Origin: a virus
Length of the DNA stretch: 43,312 nt
Virus record (IMG/VR): IMGVR_UViG_3300025151_000081
Span: 1-43,312 of that record
Direction: 5' to 3' (one strand)
This document shows, in pieces, positions 9,001 through 16,079 of the stretch (its first letter is position 1; each line of letters opens with the position of its first letter). The notes beneath the pieces are model-generated. The model saw only the letters and a list, made by a program, of their open reading frames with translations, ran no database searches and was not told where the DNA came from. The translations under genes and the position numbers were made by a program.

Positions 9001-10909
9001 AGTTATTCAAAATGTAGATAATTTTAATTATGTTAAAGGAAGCAAGATAGGAGATGTTGAGGTAGATAAAGTTATAAAAGTTTATGATAGAAACTACGCT
9101 GCTAATATGGATAGATATGCTTCCAAAGTAGCTAACCTTGAGTCATTCTCTTATTATTTTGGAAATAAAGGTATATTTGATTTTAAATCTGAAAAGAATG
9201 TAAGAGAATTTAACAAGATGTTTAAACAGCGTCTAGATACAATTTTAAGAGAAGTACAAAACCCAAACGACAGAGATAAAATACAAAAAGCTCTTGAGTA
9301 TGATTTTAAAACTTTATTAGGTGGTAATCATGTTGACGAAGCAGTAAATCAATGGTACTCTGCTATAACATCTTGGACAGCTGCTACTGGATTGAGTAGC
9401 CCTAGGTCTGCTTTAAAAAATTTATTACTAGGTAATGTTCAATTATACACAACTTTTGGTGCTAAACCTTTACTAAAAACATGGTTTAATTTTATATTTG
9501 ATTCATCAGCCAGAAAAGAAATGTTTGATATGGCACAAGGTATTAATGCATTGCAAGTAGGTCAAAGAGGTTTAGAAACAGCTATACAAAAAACAGGAAC
9601 ATCTGGTAAAGTACAAAGAGGACTTACTAAATTAATGGGTGTTGCTGAACAGACAAACAGAACAGTGTCTGTAGCAACTGGTACAACGATGGCTGAAGAT
9701 GCTTTAAGGGTATTAACAGGAAAAAAAGCTGGTATGTTTAATATGTCAAAAACTGAAGCACAAAGATTATTAAGAGAAACTTTAGAATTAGATGATATTG
9801 GAGATGCAATTAAAAAAGGGGCTTTTACAAATGCACAAAAACAAAAAATAAGATTTATGTCTCACTCAACAACACAGGGATTAGCAGACCCAGTATTTGT
9901 TCCATCATGGATGAGTAATAGATATGTAAAACCACTAACACTGTTTTATCGTATTGCGTATCGTGTAACAGAAAATGTATACAAAAACGCTTACAAACCA
10001 GCAGTACGTGGTGACGTTGGACCAATGATGAGATATGTTGCAGCATCAAGTGCAGCAGGATATTCTTTACAAACATTATACCATACAATATTTAATACAG
10101 AGCCAGAAAAATTTGAAAACGCAGGAAGTAGATTTTGGCAATCTTTTATTGATGGAGAGGGTTTAGGAGTATTTTCTACTTTACAACAAGTTAGTAGAGA
10201 TTCATCTCAGTTCTATACTCCAGCCATAGTACAGTTTGGTCAAAACTTGTATGGCTCAGTAAAAAGACTAGCAATAGACGTTCCTCTCTCAAACACAGAA
10301 GCAGAACGAAATGCCAACATAAAAATAGCAACAAGAGATTTGACTTCTTCAGTTCCACTTGTTAATGATATACTAAAAACTATTACTAATAATAGTGAAG
10401 AGTTTTATATACCTGGTCTTACACAACCAAAAAAATCTTATCAAGAAATGTTAAACTTTAGAACGCAGGTAAGAAGCTACGATGAAAATGTAAGAAGAAT
10501 AAACCCACCTAGTGGTTTTTCATTTGATGAAGAAAAAAGTTTTATGTATAGACAGATAGAAGCTAATGTATATGCTAATAGACCTATGGAACAAAAAGTA
10601 AAAGATTTTTATGCCTCTGTTTCTTATCTACAACATCAATTAGAATTAACAGGACTGTATACAAAAAACCAAGCTTATAAAATAGCTTATGATAAAACAA
10701 TGAGATATGTTATGTATCATTCTAAACCAGTTGAGTCAAGACTGTCTTCAGAGTCAAAAGGTAAAATAACTTCTTTCAAAGATGACTTTACTGCAAGGCT
10801 AGATAATGAATCAAATCAGTCATTAAAAGAATTAGAAAAGTTACATAGAAAAAACTCAAGAGAATATAGAAGTGCTGTTAGAAACGCAAAAAATAAGTAT
10901 CGCCCTTAA
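6011..10909 (+). CDS. Giant internal/ejection protein (1632 residues)
   Basis: The largest gene of the window. Residues ~10-40 contain two copies of a [IL]DW[TS]LYK motif, common at the start of podovirus inner-core proteins. A Gly/Ala-rich hydrophobic region follows (residues ~80-125, including AAALSAVTMGVGGVALF), then several GxxxG stretches, consistent with a membrane-traversing ejected protein like T7 gp16. I did not recognise a lytic transglycosylase active site. No clear ribosome site precedes the ATG at 6011. It is the last rightward gene before the convergent early operon. A role as the main DNA-ejection conduit protein is inference from size, context and composition. Confidence 0.8.
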   Translation: MSNGTQNKIDWTLYKKNVVTPTTVETPTYDVQQLDWSLYKEQTKEPEIRKAVGFGASFLDGFTEDMTFGLIDMAEDGDVYATKAGAAGQFGGMFTSMMLQAAALSAVTMGVGGVALFTARSAKIVSAAKKYNAAKKAYQAQKISKAQLIKKQADALKNSGVGIPNSKLLGRNTSILTTQKMYLDKFMKLAETDINSARRMVLGTEMMREGTVNAAIGQKFITEENLGREVTAADRLKYGVQDLLAGGFFGAGRAHGFTKALPEMSKLPGGKYGLYFASGFTQALPQKLDADEESNIGDNLPARFGMASVSAVLGRFARGGMVTEAVDDVQRAMRRIGADESTIADVTDMSLRIALKDGVEQISKDFTGMLYKSIDENKDVIITRVKADGKGGKKKFYVDYDVIDKSQDNKVLSSKTVEADKFFQRHKKPDQKLIDQIKNNLNPDGTTSSFFKNQKEVKQFLSTQKYGILTAENPTNINFQGLGDYKPNAKHKPSELLFSEQNDFLIRELLERGYKREDIMSVKGVWKTGGENSFIVKNLKKKDALDLMKIFGQQEVAMNDGYYRLMKNKTTGKLEFSSTKNLDKTKVGVRAQFQRNGEAADFYSTADLKNGKQAAFRVEYDVKGFDDDGNLIFNNPSYGMQGVSSKLLASQVDNALNEAVDRYYKRYRTTDARKDKIYQIKQMEFDLKLADETNPFKNLGAKSFKELLFGTESLTGMSSKQLDLYASLLSGKEDAFGKRYKRGDFQAFGEIPEEISKVSSFLNNYTLPIVTKFRNFAKKTNSPSLNKLASDLENYAVRKYSNEGKYQAMRDRQKEIYAEHNLNKKEINELDEVLGDFIEEGDIAKLRKDYSNKPHMVAAINKAVAEHKGYTNEIVNLLKKRGVQEFYYNKKTKQLELRPLTVEENFVSRQITEEAAEYFSSISGDARQEIINQIILRDKRFLGNGEYARLPRSQQEEIADLLFGVAQPNNAKYGVYGQQFARTTDLPPFLYIDKEGRVIQNVDNFNYVKGSKIGDVEVDKVIKVYDRNYAANMDRYASKVANLESFSYYFGNKGIFDFKSEKNVREFNKMFKQRLDTILREVQNPNDRDKIQKALEYDFKTLLGGNHVDEAVNQWYSAITSWTAATGLSSPRSALKNLLLGNVQLYTTFGAKPLLKTWFNFIFDSSARKEMFDMAQGINALQVGQRGLETAIQKTGTSGKVQRGLTKLMGVAEQTNRTVSVATGTTMAEDALRVLTGKKAGMFNMSKTEAQRLLRETLELDDIGDAIKKGAFTNAQKQKIRFMSHSTTQGLADPVFVPSWMSNRYVKPLTLFYRIAYRVTENVYKNAYKPAVRGDVGPMMRYVAASSAAGYSLQTLYHTIFNTEPEKFENAGSRFWQSFIDGEGLGVFSTLQQVSRDSSQFYTPAIVQFGQNLYGSVKRLAIDVPLSNTEAERNANIKIATRDLTSSVPLVNDILKTITNNSEEFYIPGLTQPKKSYQEMLNFRTQVRSYDENVRRINPPSGFSFDEEKSFMYRQIEANVYANRPMEQKVKDFYASVSYLQHQLELTGLYTKNQAYKIAYDKTMRYVMYHSKPVESRLSSESKGKITSFKDDFTARLDNESNQSLKELEKLHRKNSREYRSAVRNAKNKYRP

Positions 10910-11031
10910 AAAAAGCTTGCGAGAATGCCCCTAGAAGCTCGTAAAATAAATTCTTTGATATAACTATCGCCTAAATAACGAACGTTCTGTGACGATTGAA
11001 TTAGATGCCTAAACTGAATTTTAGCCTAAAA
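10910..11031. other. Convergent intergenic region with weak hairpin
   Basis: About 120 nt where the rightward late genes meet the leftward early genes. A short A/T hairpin (AATTTTA-GCC-TAAAATT) lies at 11017-11033, overlapping the early-side stop codon. There is no convincing GC-rich terminator with a U-tract on either strand. No small gene is visible. Confidence 0.4.
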
Positions 11032-12387
11032 TTAGTCTAATTTCTTATAGAAATCGTTTAAACGGTCTCTAAACTTCTGTTTTGCCTGTTCTGGTGTGTC
11101 TAATATAGATGCACTATCACCGTGATAACCCACATCAAACTTACAAGTTGTTCCATATCTGTTTTTGGCTATAATAATCTGTTGCCCAAACTCTCCATGT
11201 TCAGCTTGCTCATATTCATATACGTATGGGTAATAGTTAAAGATTACAATTTCTGCATCTTGCTCAAGATTACCAGACTCAGCAAGGTCGCTGAGCCTTG
11301 GAATCTTATCTACACGATGCTCTATGTTACGATTTAGTTGAGAGACTAATATAACAGAACAATCAAGTTCTTTTGCAAGCCATTTATATCTTCTTGTCAC
11401 TTCGGCGATACGATGTCTAACATCTCTATTATCACGCTGTGAAAACTCAATAAAACCTATATGGTCATCAATGATTACATCAGGTCTTATCTTTTTGGCT
11501 TCTTGAATGCCTTCATCTAGACCTCTTAAATTATCAAATAAATGAAGCGATTTGTAATACTTTTTTATAAAATCTAAACCTTTTTCTATTTCTTCTCTAT
11601 GTTCTGATGCATTATTACGCATTTGCTTGTTTGGTACGGTAGTATGCATAGCTAAAAACTTTTTAACAATCTCTACTCTTGGCATCTCTCTACTAATAAA
11701 TACTACTTTCTTTCCATCAAGTATCATATTTTTAGTGATGTTAAGAGCTAAAGTACTTTTACCATTTCCAGGTCTACCAGCTATAATAGATATTTCACCT
11801 TTTGTCATACCAACAATAGCTTTATCAATAGATGCAATACCAGTCTGTACTAAGTTCTTTTTAGCAAAGATAGATTGTATCAGCTCATCATCAAGTCCTT
11901 CCATAGACTGATGCTCCATTTTAATCATATCGTTGAACTTCTCTGATATTTTACTTAAATAATCAATGTCTGATGACACATCTTTATATGATGTATCCTT
12001 CTCTATTCTGTCTTTAAATCCTACGATACGCTTCCATAGTTGTCTTCTTACAAATAAATCATAAATTGTTTTACAATGTGTTTTAAATGTAGCTTCTGTT
12101 ATGATGTCATTTTGTAGACCAGAAACATAGTAAGCAAGCTTATGACCTTTTTCTCCTAAAAAGTTTGATACTGTGGCTACATCTATATCTTTGTTTGATT
12201 CGTGTAAATAATACATAGCTCCCCAAATATGCTGGTGGTCATCCATGTAAAACACTTTGCTGGTAGTAATGAAGCTTAACGCCTCTTGCATTTTTTCTGG
12301 GTTTCTTAGCACACAACCTAAAACTTGTTTTTCAGATACGCCACTATACATCTTTGACACATCTATATTTTTATCAAAAGCATCCAT
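11032..12387 (-). CDS. dnaB: Replicative DNA helicase, DnaB-like
   Basis: 451 residues, normal length for DnaB. The N-terminal DnaB_N-like domain (residues ~15-110) begins VSEKQVLGCVLRNPEKM. The RecA core shows Walker A AGRPGNGKST (203-212), ISREMP (usual SxEM motif), Walker B DVIIDDHIGF, CSVILVSQLNR and the late motif RLSDLAESGNLEQDAEIVIF. It unwinds the fork as a hexamer. The start follows AAAGGAGGATTAG and abuts the upstream gene. It is the last gene of the leftward operon. No phage DNA polymerase or primase is recognised, so it would have to work with the host replisome. A CGTTTAAACG palindrome lies 21 nt from its stop codon, read as DRLND. Confidence 0.95.
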   Translation of the reverse strand: MDAFDKNIDVSKMYSGVSEKQVLGCVLRNPEKMQEALSFITTSKVFYMDDHQHIWGAMYYLHESNKDIDVATVSNFLGEKGHKLAYYVSGLQNDIITEATFKTHCKTIYDLFVRRQLWKRIVGFKDRIEKDTSYKDVSSDIDYLSKISEKFNDMIKMEHQSMEGLDDELIQSIFAKKNLVQTGIASIDKAIVGMTKGEISIIAGRPGNGKSTLALNITKNMILDGKKVVFISREMPRVEIVKKFLAMHTTVPNKQMRNNASEHREEIEKGLDFIKKYYKSLHLFDNLRGLDEGIQEAKKIRPDVIIDDHIGFIEFSQRDNRDVRHRIAEVTRRYKWLAKELDCSVILVSQLNRNIEHRVDKIPRLSDLAESGNLEQDAEIVIFNYYPYVYEYEQAEHGEFGQQIIIAKNRYGTTCKFDVGYHGDSASILDTPEQAKQKFRDRLNDFYKKLD

Positions 12388-12738
12388 CTAATCCTCCTTT
12401 AAATCTGGTGGTAAGCTATCTAATCTCTTACGCTCTATAATTAATTTATTCTCATACTTCTTATTCTCATTCCTTAATATACCTATAAAATAATATACAT
12501 CATAGCCTTTTCCAGCTAAGTCTTTGCGTTCCCAAATAGTAATACAATGTTTGATTATTTCGTCGTCAATGTCTTGACAAGCTTTAAGTAAAGTATAGGC
12601 TGTTAGGTCATCTAACGCTGATATGAAGAGGTCGTTTAAACGCTCTAATGTATTATCATCTAAATTCTTTTGTAGCCTTGCTATCATCTTTGGATAGTTT
12701 TTCAAGGCGTTTGACCAGCCACAAGCTGGACATCTCAT
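12388..12738 (-). CDS. Small zinc-finger-start protein next to helicase
   Basis: 116 residues starting MRCPACGW, a single CxxC, followed by a helical body with no further Cys pair. It sits directly upstream of the helicase (adjacent stop and start) and overlaps the preceding gene by 4 nt (ATGA). A helicase-loader or primase-accessory role is suggested only by position. It carries one palindrome copy in-frame (LERLND). Confidence 0.75.
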   Translation of the reverse strand: MRCPACGWSNALKNYPKMIARLQKNLDDNTLERLNDLFISALDDLTAYTLLKACQDIDDEIIKHCITIWERKDLAGKGYDVYYFIGILRNENKKYENKLIIERKRLDSLPPDLKED

Positions 12739-13049
12739 TTACGCTCCTTACAAGGAAGCTCTTCTGGGCATTCACGTTTATCTAAAGGAACACGCTTACC
12801 TAAGAACTCCCTCATAGGAACTTTCCCTTTTGGCAATGTATAATACCTCCAAGGTCTTTCGCATCGTGGACAACGATAAGGCTGGAACTTTGACTTATTG
12901 CTGTAAGATACTTCATTCTTCTTACGCTTCTCTGATTCAATGTATTCATCATCAAACCACTCATCATCAAAGTAATTTCTAAGAGTTTCTTTAGAGTATA
13001 AAGATTCATAGAGATATAACCATACCTTCTCTGCGAACTTCTTAATCAT
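12735..13049 (-). CDS. Zinc-ribbon protein, unknown
   Basis: 104 residues from the ATG at 13049; a GTG at 13061 is an alternative start but lacks a ribosome site. The ATG overlaps the preceding small gene's stop as ATGATTAA. The N-terminus is aromatic and charged (VWLYLYESLY). A CPRCERPW knuckle lies mid-protein and two more Cys near the end (CPEELPCKERK), giving a likely four-Cys zinc ribbon. Function unknown; it lies in the replication block. Confidence 0.75.
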   Translation of the reverse strand: MIKKFAEKVWLYLYESLYSKETLRNYFDDEWFDDEYIESEKRKKNEVSYSNKSKFQPYRCPRCERPWRYYTLPKGKVPMREFLGKRVPLDKRECPEELPCKERK

Positions 13050-13185
13050 CGCAAACTTCACAATTAGGGTTTACTTGTGAAAGTTGCATTTCTTTTTGTT
13101 TTTTCTCTTTATCTATTGCTTCAATAATCTTTTGAGCAATTTTTATAAGAGTACTAATATCGTTCTTATCAAGCTCAATTCTCAT
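13042..13185 (-). CDS. 47-residue helical protein with CxxC end
   Basis: Begins MRIELDKNDISTLIKIAQKI and ends with NCEVCDD. It is a charged helix followed by one C-x2-C pair, which could dimerise around zinc. The start lies 11 nt inside the end of the upstream gene and its stop overlaps the next ATG by 8 nt, the usual coupling in this operon. It fills a gap that would otherwise be non-coding. The ribosome site is weak (GCAGAG). Confidence 0.6.
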   Translation of the reverse strand: MRIELDKNDISTLIKIAQKIIEAIDKEKKQKEMQLSQVNPNCEVCDD

Positions 13186-13378
13186 AGCTATACTCTGCTA
13201 CTACTTTGCCTTGAGGTGTTGATACGTGTCTAGTTTTTATAGGGTGTCCATCATTACGTAAATCCCAAATCCTAGCACTTAAACGAAAACATCCGAACTG
13301 CTCTAAAGCTGACAATGGCGTAATACGTTCACCATTTTTTAGAGCCACTAAAATCATATCATTCTGTGTTCTGTTCAT
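13175..13378 (-). CDS. Winged helix-turn-helix protein
   Basis: 67 residues from the ATG at 13378, preceded by AAGGAG. The span MNRTQNDMILVALKNG, ITPLSALEQFGCFRLSARI and WDLRNDGHPIKT matches the small phage winged-helix domain common in marine and enterobacterial phages. It probably binds DNA or packs on a replication protein. Because it is the only clear small HTH protein in the early region, it is a candidate reader of the GTTTAAAC sites, but nothing in the sequence proves that. Confidence 0.8.
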   Translation of the reverse strand: MNRTQNDMILVALKNGERITPLSALEQFGCFRLSARIWDLRNDGHPIKTRHVSTPQGKVVAEYSYEN

Positions 13379-13655
13379 CTTCTGTTTTCTCCTTATCACC
13401 ATCTAGTTCTTCAAGAACATTATTAATGTAGTTGTTAGCCAAAAACCTTTTTTCATTAAGTTGTTGTTCTAACATTTGTGTTTCTTGAGCTATTTGATTA
13501 GCTCTTACGTAAGCCATTTTTCCTTCATTACTTAAATCGCTTAAGTAGAACTTAATTTCTTCTCCATCACGATTAATGACTTGCTCACGCTCTTGTGGTT
13601 CTTGTATAGCATCTAATTCTTGTTTTGCCATATCAAGCTCTTTCATTTTTCCCAT
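13359..13655 (-). CDS. DUF6447-like small phage protein
   Basis: 98 residues; ATG at 13655 follows GGAGGAATGAC. The core VINRDGEEIKFYLSDLSNEG followed by a long helix with QIAQETQMLEQQL resembles a short protein found in many cyanophages and pelagiphages (DUF6447 type): a small beta hairpin then a coiled-coil helix. The C-terminal tail is acidic. Function unknown. The last 20 nt overlap the HTH gene. Confidence 0.68.
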   Translation of the reverse strand: MGKMKELDMAKQELDAIQEPQEREQVINRDGEEIKFYLSDLSNEGKMAYVRANQIAQETQMLEQQLNEKRFLANNYINNVLEELDGDKEKTEDEQNTE

Positions 13656-13656
13656 G

Positions 13657-13929
13657 TCATTCCTCCATATTTAAATCGGCAAAGTTTGCTCCGTCATAAC
13701 ACTCAGAGCATAAGCCTGTTTTTTCTTCTTCTATGAATGAGTTTCCGAAGGGAGGGGCTGTACAGCAAGAGCTTTGCCAATCCCTGTCATCACACATTTC
13801 ACACTTGTCAATAGAGATAGTAGGGCTATCTCCTTTCTTGCTATTTCCACAATAAGAACATTGAATTTCAGGAACATACATTCCGTACTTATCACTTTTT
13901 TCTTTTTGTACAAATTCTAAATAGCTCAT
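13657..13929 (-). CDS. Cysteine-rich zinc-binding protein
   Basis: 90 residues with four Cys groups in order: CSYC, CEMC, CC and CSEC. This suggests two or more zinc sites of rubredoxin/zinc-ribbon type. Aromatic and acidic residues surround them. It overlaps the nuclease gene upstream by 4 nt and is followed at 1 nt by the next start. It might bind nucleic acid or a host enzyme. Confidence 0.75.
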   Translation of the reverse strand: MSYLEFVQKEKSDKYGMYVPEIQCSYCGNSKKGDSPTISIDKCEMCDDRDWQSSCCTAPPFGNSFIEEEKTGLCSECYDGANFADLNMEE

Positions 13930-14252
13930 TCTTCTTTATCCTTAAATTGTTTAATCATCGCAATTAAACTTAAGTAATAATCCTGAGACATAATAGCTAA
14001 ATCTTCACCTCTATCTTCACCTACAAATTGTACGTGTATTTCTTTTGTTGGCTTTAAGTGTTTAGCTAATACTTTTCTTTTCTTGCATTGAACATAGATA
14101 TTATCTTCAATAACCATATCTACTTCTTGAGCTAAACCTCTTGACCTACCATCACTGCCCCAAGTTCTTTCTGCTTTTAAATCAAATCCTTGTGCTTTTT
14201 CAACACATCTTCTTTCGTAATACGTTCCTCTTAATTTATTCTTCGCTGGCAT
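13926..14252 (-). CDS. Holliday-junction-resolvase-like PD-(D/E)XK nuclease
   Basis: 108 residues from ATG 14252 (ribosome site GGAAGG). Visible motif: GTYYERRCVEKAQ with a conserved Glu, then QEVDMVIEDNIYVQCKKRK, i.e. the E-VD-(x)8-QCKK core of archaeal Hjc-like and related junction resolvases. Length fits the family. It would cut branched DNA made by replication or by the annealing recombinase encoded nearby. A TTG at 14258 is an alternative start. Confidence 0.78.
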   Translation of the reverse strand: MPAKNKLRGTYYERRCVEKAQGFDLKAERTWGSDGRSRGLAQEVDMVIEDNIYVQCKKRKVLAKHLKPTKEIHVQFVGEDRGEDLAIMSQDYYLSLIAMIKQFKDKEE

Positions 14253-14484
14253 CGTCAAACCTTCCCTTCCAATATTGCATCATCCATAGTTTATCTTTTT
14301 TATTATGTCTAATATCCATTCCAGCAAATATCCACCAAGCTCCATACTTTTCTCTAAACTCTTCTGATGTATCTTGTCTCCATTTGGCATCTTGAACTAC
14401 TAAACTTTTTCTTTCTTGTAAATGCTTTGGCACATTTTTTTCTTTTCGTTGTTGCCAAGCTAATTCTCTTTTATTTAAATCCAT
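14236..14484 (-). CDS. Unknown basic/aromatic protein
   Basis: 82 residues from ATG 14484 (GGGGAGTTTA in front). It starts MDLNKRELAWQQRKEKN and is rich in Lys, Arg and Trp (YGAWWIFAGMDIRHNKKD), with no Cys. It is coupled to the upstream gene by TAATG and overlaps the nuclease downstream by 17 nt. No family recognised; possible nucleic-acid-binding accessory of the nuclease. Confidence 0.68.
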   Translation of the reverse strand: MDLNKRELAWQQRKEKNVPKHLQERKSLVVQDAKWRQDTSEEFREKYGAWWIFAGMDIRHNKKDKLWMMQYWKGRFDDASEE

Positions 14485-14636
14485 TAAACTCCCCAATCGC
14501 TTATGTCGTGTTCATCTTCAGATAATCTAATTATCTCATTATGTCTTCTTTCTTCATCATCAATACGTTTACGTAGCCATAAATATCCTTTGTAAAAAAA
14601 ATATAATGTTGTTGCTACTACGATAAAATCAATCAT
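14484..14636 (-). CDS. 50-residue single-pass membrane protein
   Basis: MIDFIVVATTLYFFYKGYLW forms an N-terminal membrane segment, followed by a positive patch (LRKRI) and an acidic cytoplasmic tail ending DISDWGV. The start follows CTAAGGAGTAAAC, one of the strongest ribosome sites in the operon, and the stop overlaps the next start (TAATG). The CUAAGGAG site is the exact complement of the exposed stretch of the small RNA at 17033-17123. Function unknown. Confidence 0.72.
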   Translation of the reverse strand: MIDFIVVATTLYFFYKGYLWLRKRIDDEERRHNEIIRLSEDEHDISDWGV

Positions 14637-14655
14637 GTTTACTCCTTAGAGTGAT

Positions 14656-14713
14656 GCGTGGAAGTCTCGTATGAGATGTAGTAGATGAGCTAAGAGGTAT
14701 AAGACCCCCACGC
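14656..14713 (-). other. Intergenic inverted repeat, possible structured leader
   Basis: In the 88-nt gap between the SSB gene and the next gene, GCGTGG (14656-14661) pairs with CCACGC (14708-14713). Inside these, GTCT (14664-14667) pairs with AGAC (14702-14705), with a small CTC-GTAT-GAG hairpin in the loop. It lies just upstream of the CTAAGGAG ribosome site of the membrane-protein gene. No U-tract follows, so it is not a simple terminator. Confidence 0.45.
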
Positions 14714-14724
14714 TAAGTTATTAA

Positions 14725-15264
14725 TTAAAATGGCAAGTCATCTTCTACATTAACAATGTTATCCTCCATTATTGCTTCTTTGCCTCTTGTTTCTGCTTTT
14801 AACACCATTTTAACTCTAGGTGTTTTCATGTCGTTTCCTTCTCTTCCTACCCACTCTTCAATTACTACTTCAACATCAAATAGAAAGCGTTTAAACGAAG
14901 CCAAGTCTAGCTCTGGCAATACTAGCTTGTCATCCATTTTTTGAACCATACCCATCATATCACAAAGAGCATGATAACCAGCATTACTTCCCATATCGCT
15001 TTGTAGCTGTGGGTATTTTGCTGGGTCAGGTTTCTTAAATCTAAAAAACCCTTTGTGTTTTACTTCTTTACCTTCAATATCAAACACTGGTTCATAGATG
15101 TCAGCTAAAAACTTACCACTAACCACTATGTCTTTCTTAACATTTAGGTGTTTTACAAGTACACCATTGTACTTTCCAGCTTTGACAGAACTTCCACCAC
15201 CCTGTGATTTTGGCTCATACCAAGCATCTTGTCCAAGTATATTATCTAAATCAGTATTATCCAT
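14725..15264 (-). CDS. Single-stranded DNA-binding protein-like
   Basis: 179 residues. The C-terminal tip VEDDLPF is the acidic-aromatic peptide (DDxPF) by which SSBs recruit partner enzymes. The body has the beta-strand pattern of a phage OB-fold (KAGKYNGVLVKHLNV, KHKGFFRFKKPDP, FDVEVVIEEWVG). It follows the DUF1071 annealing protein with an 8-nt overlap, the usual pairing of SSB and annealase. One palindrome copy is read in-frame as SFKRF. The host-like C-terminal tip suggests it can dock host replisome proteins. Confidence 0.8.
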   Translation of the reverse strand: MDNTDLDNILGQDAWYEPKSQGGGSSVKAGKYNGVLVKHLNVKKDIVVSGKFLADIYEPVFDIEGKEVKHKGFFRFKKPDPAKYPQLQSDMGSNAGYHALCDMMGMVQKMDDKLVLPELDLASFKRFLFDVEVVIEEWVGREGNDMKTPRVKMVLKAETRGKEAIMEDNIVNVEDDLPF

Positions 15265-15868
15265 TCTTTACCTCCTTCTTAGGTTTCTTCTTTTGTAGCT
15301 GTTCTACATAGCCATCAAAATTATTTGTGTTTAGTTTTTTACTTCTTATTGCTACTTCAATGCTTTCAACAAAAGCTTTGTCTCTACCTTCTAATAATGT
15401 CATCAAGTAATCATATTGTTCTTTTGATATTTCTTGAGGTTTATCATCTTCTGGTAAATCTTCGCCCCTATAAATATAAAGACCAAGACCAAATAAAGCA
15501 AAACATTTTACCAAACATCTTTTAATAGAGTTGTTAATCTGTGTTGCTGTTGGTTCTAATATAGCTTTATTATAGTTATCCATAACAGCGTGAACTTCTG
15601 TTCTTGTAATACCTTCAATACATACAGATACTTTAACAAAACATCCACTATCTGTTATCATATATGGACATTTATGCCATCCAAAATCTTCTCCTTTATT
15701 CATAGGTACATCAAATTCATGAGTTTCCCAAGTAGCATCTGGGTATACAGATAGAACATATTGCACTGCATCACTCCAAGATAGATAATCATAACTACCT
15801 TTCTTTTCTTTAAACTCATTTACATTTATTTTATTAAGTGTTTCAAACACTGATAGTTTCTTTGGCAT
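15257..15868 (-). CDS. ssDNA-annealing recombinase, DUF1071 (Sak3-like)
   Basis: 203 residues from ATG 15868 after GAGGAGGATTACG. The sequence SVFETLNKINVNEF, YLSWSDAVQYVLSVYPDATW, TRTEVHAVMDNYNKAILEPT and NNSIKRCLVKCFALFGLGLYIY is the DUF1071 signature, a Rad52-related phage annealase family. It anneals complementary single strands for recombination-dependent repair or replication. It is flanked by the SSB and, two genes upstream, a Cas4-like exonuclease that would supply single strands. The C-terminal tail is Lys-rich. Confidence 0.85.
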   Translation of the reverse strand: MPKKLSVFETLNKINVNEFKEKKGSYDYLSWSDAVQYVLSVYPDATWETHEFDVPMNKGEDFGWHKCPYMITDSGCFVKVSVCIEGITRTEVHAVMDNYNKAILEPTATQINNSIKRCLVKCFALFGLGLYIYRGEDLPEDDKPQEISKEQYDYLMTLLEGRDKAFVESIEVAIRSKKLNTNNFDGYVEQLQKKKPKKEVKNG

Positions 15869-16079
15869 CGTAATCCTCCTCATATAGTTCTATAAATTTA
15901 TCTACACTCACCCAGCTATCTGAATTACCTTCGTGTACCATTGGTATTCCAGCTATATCTGGTCTCATCGTAAAGTCTCCGTAATTATTACTATTCGCCC
16001 AATCCATTAACATAAGGGCAAAGTCCTCTGACCTCACAATATTTTTCACATTTTTTTCCGTTCCAAGTTTCTTCATCAT
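15843..16079 (-). CDS. Overlapping small protein between exonuclease and annealase
   Basis: 78 residues starting MMKKLGTEKNVKN. The ATG follows a strong site (GAGGAGGTGTA) located inside the exonuclease gene, so its first ~29 codons are read in a second frame through the exonuclease's cysteine cluster region. It also overlaps the annealase start by 26 nt. Composition is acidic and ordinary (SWVSVDKFIELYEED). Function unknown. The good ribosome site favours a real gene. Confidence 0.62.
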   Translation of the reverse strand: MMKKLGTEKNVKNIVRSEDFALMLMDWANSNNYGDFTMRPDIAGIPMVHEGNSDSWVSVDKFIELYEEDYDAKETISV

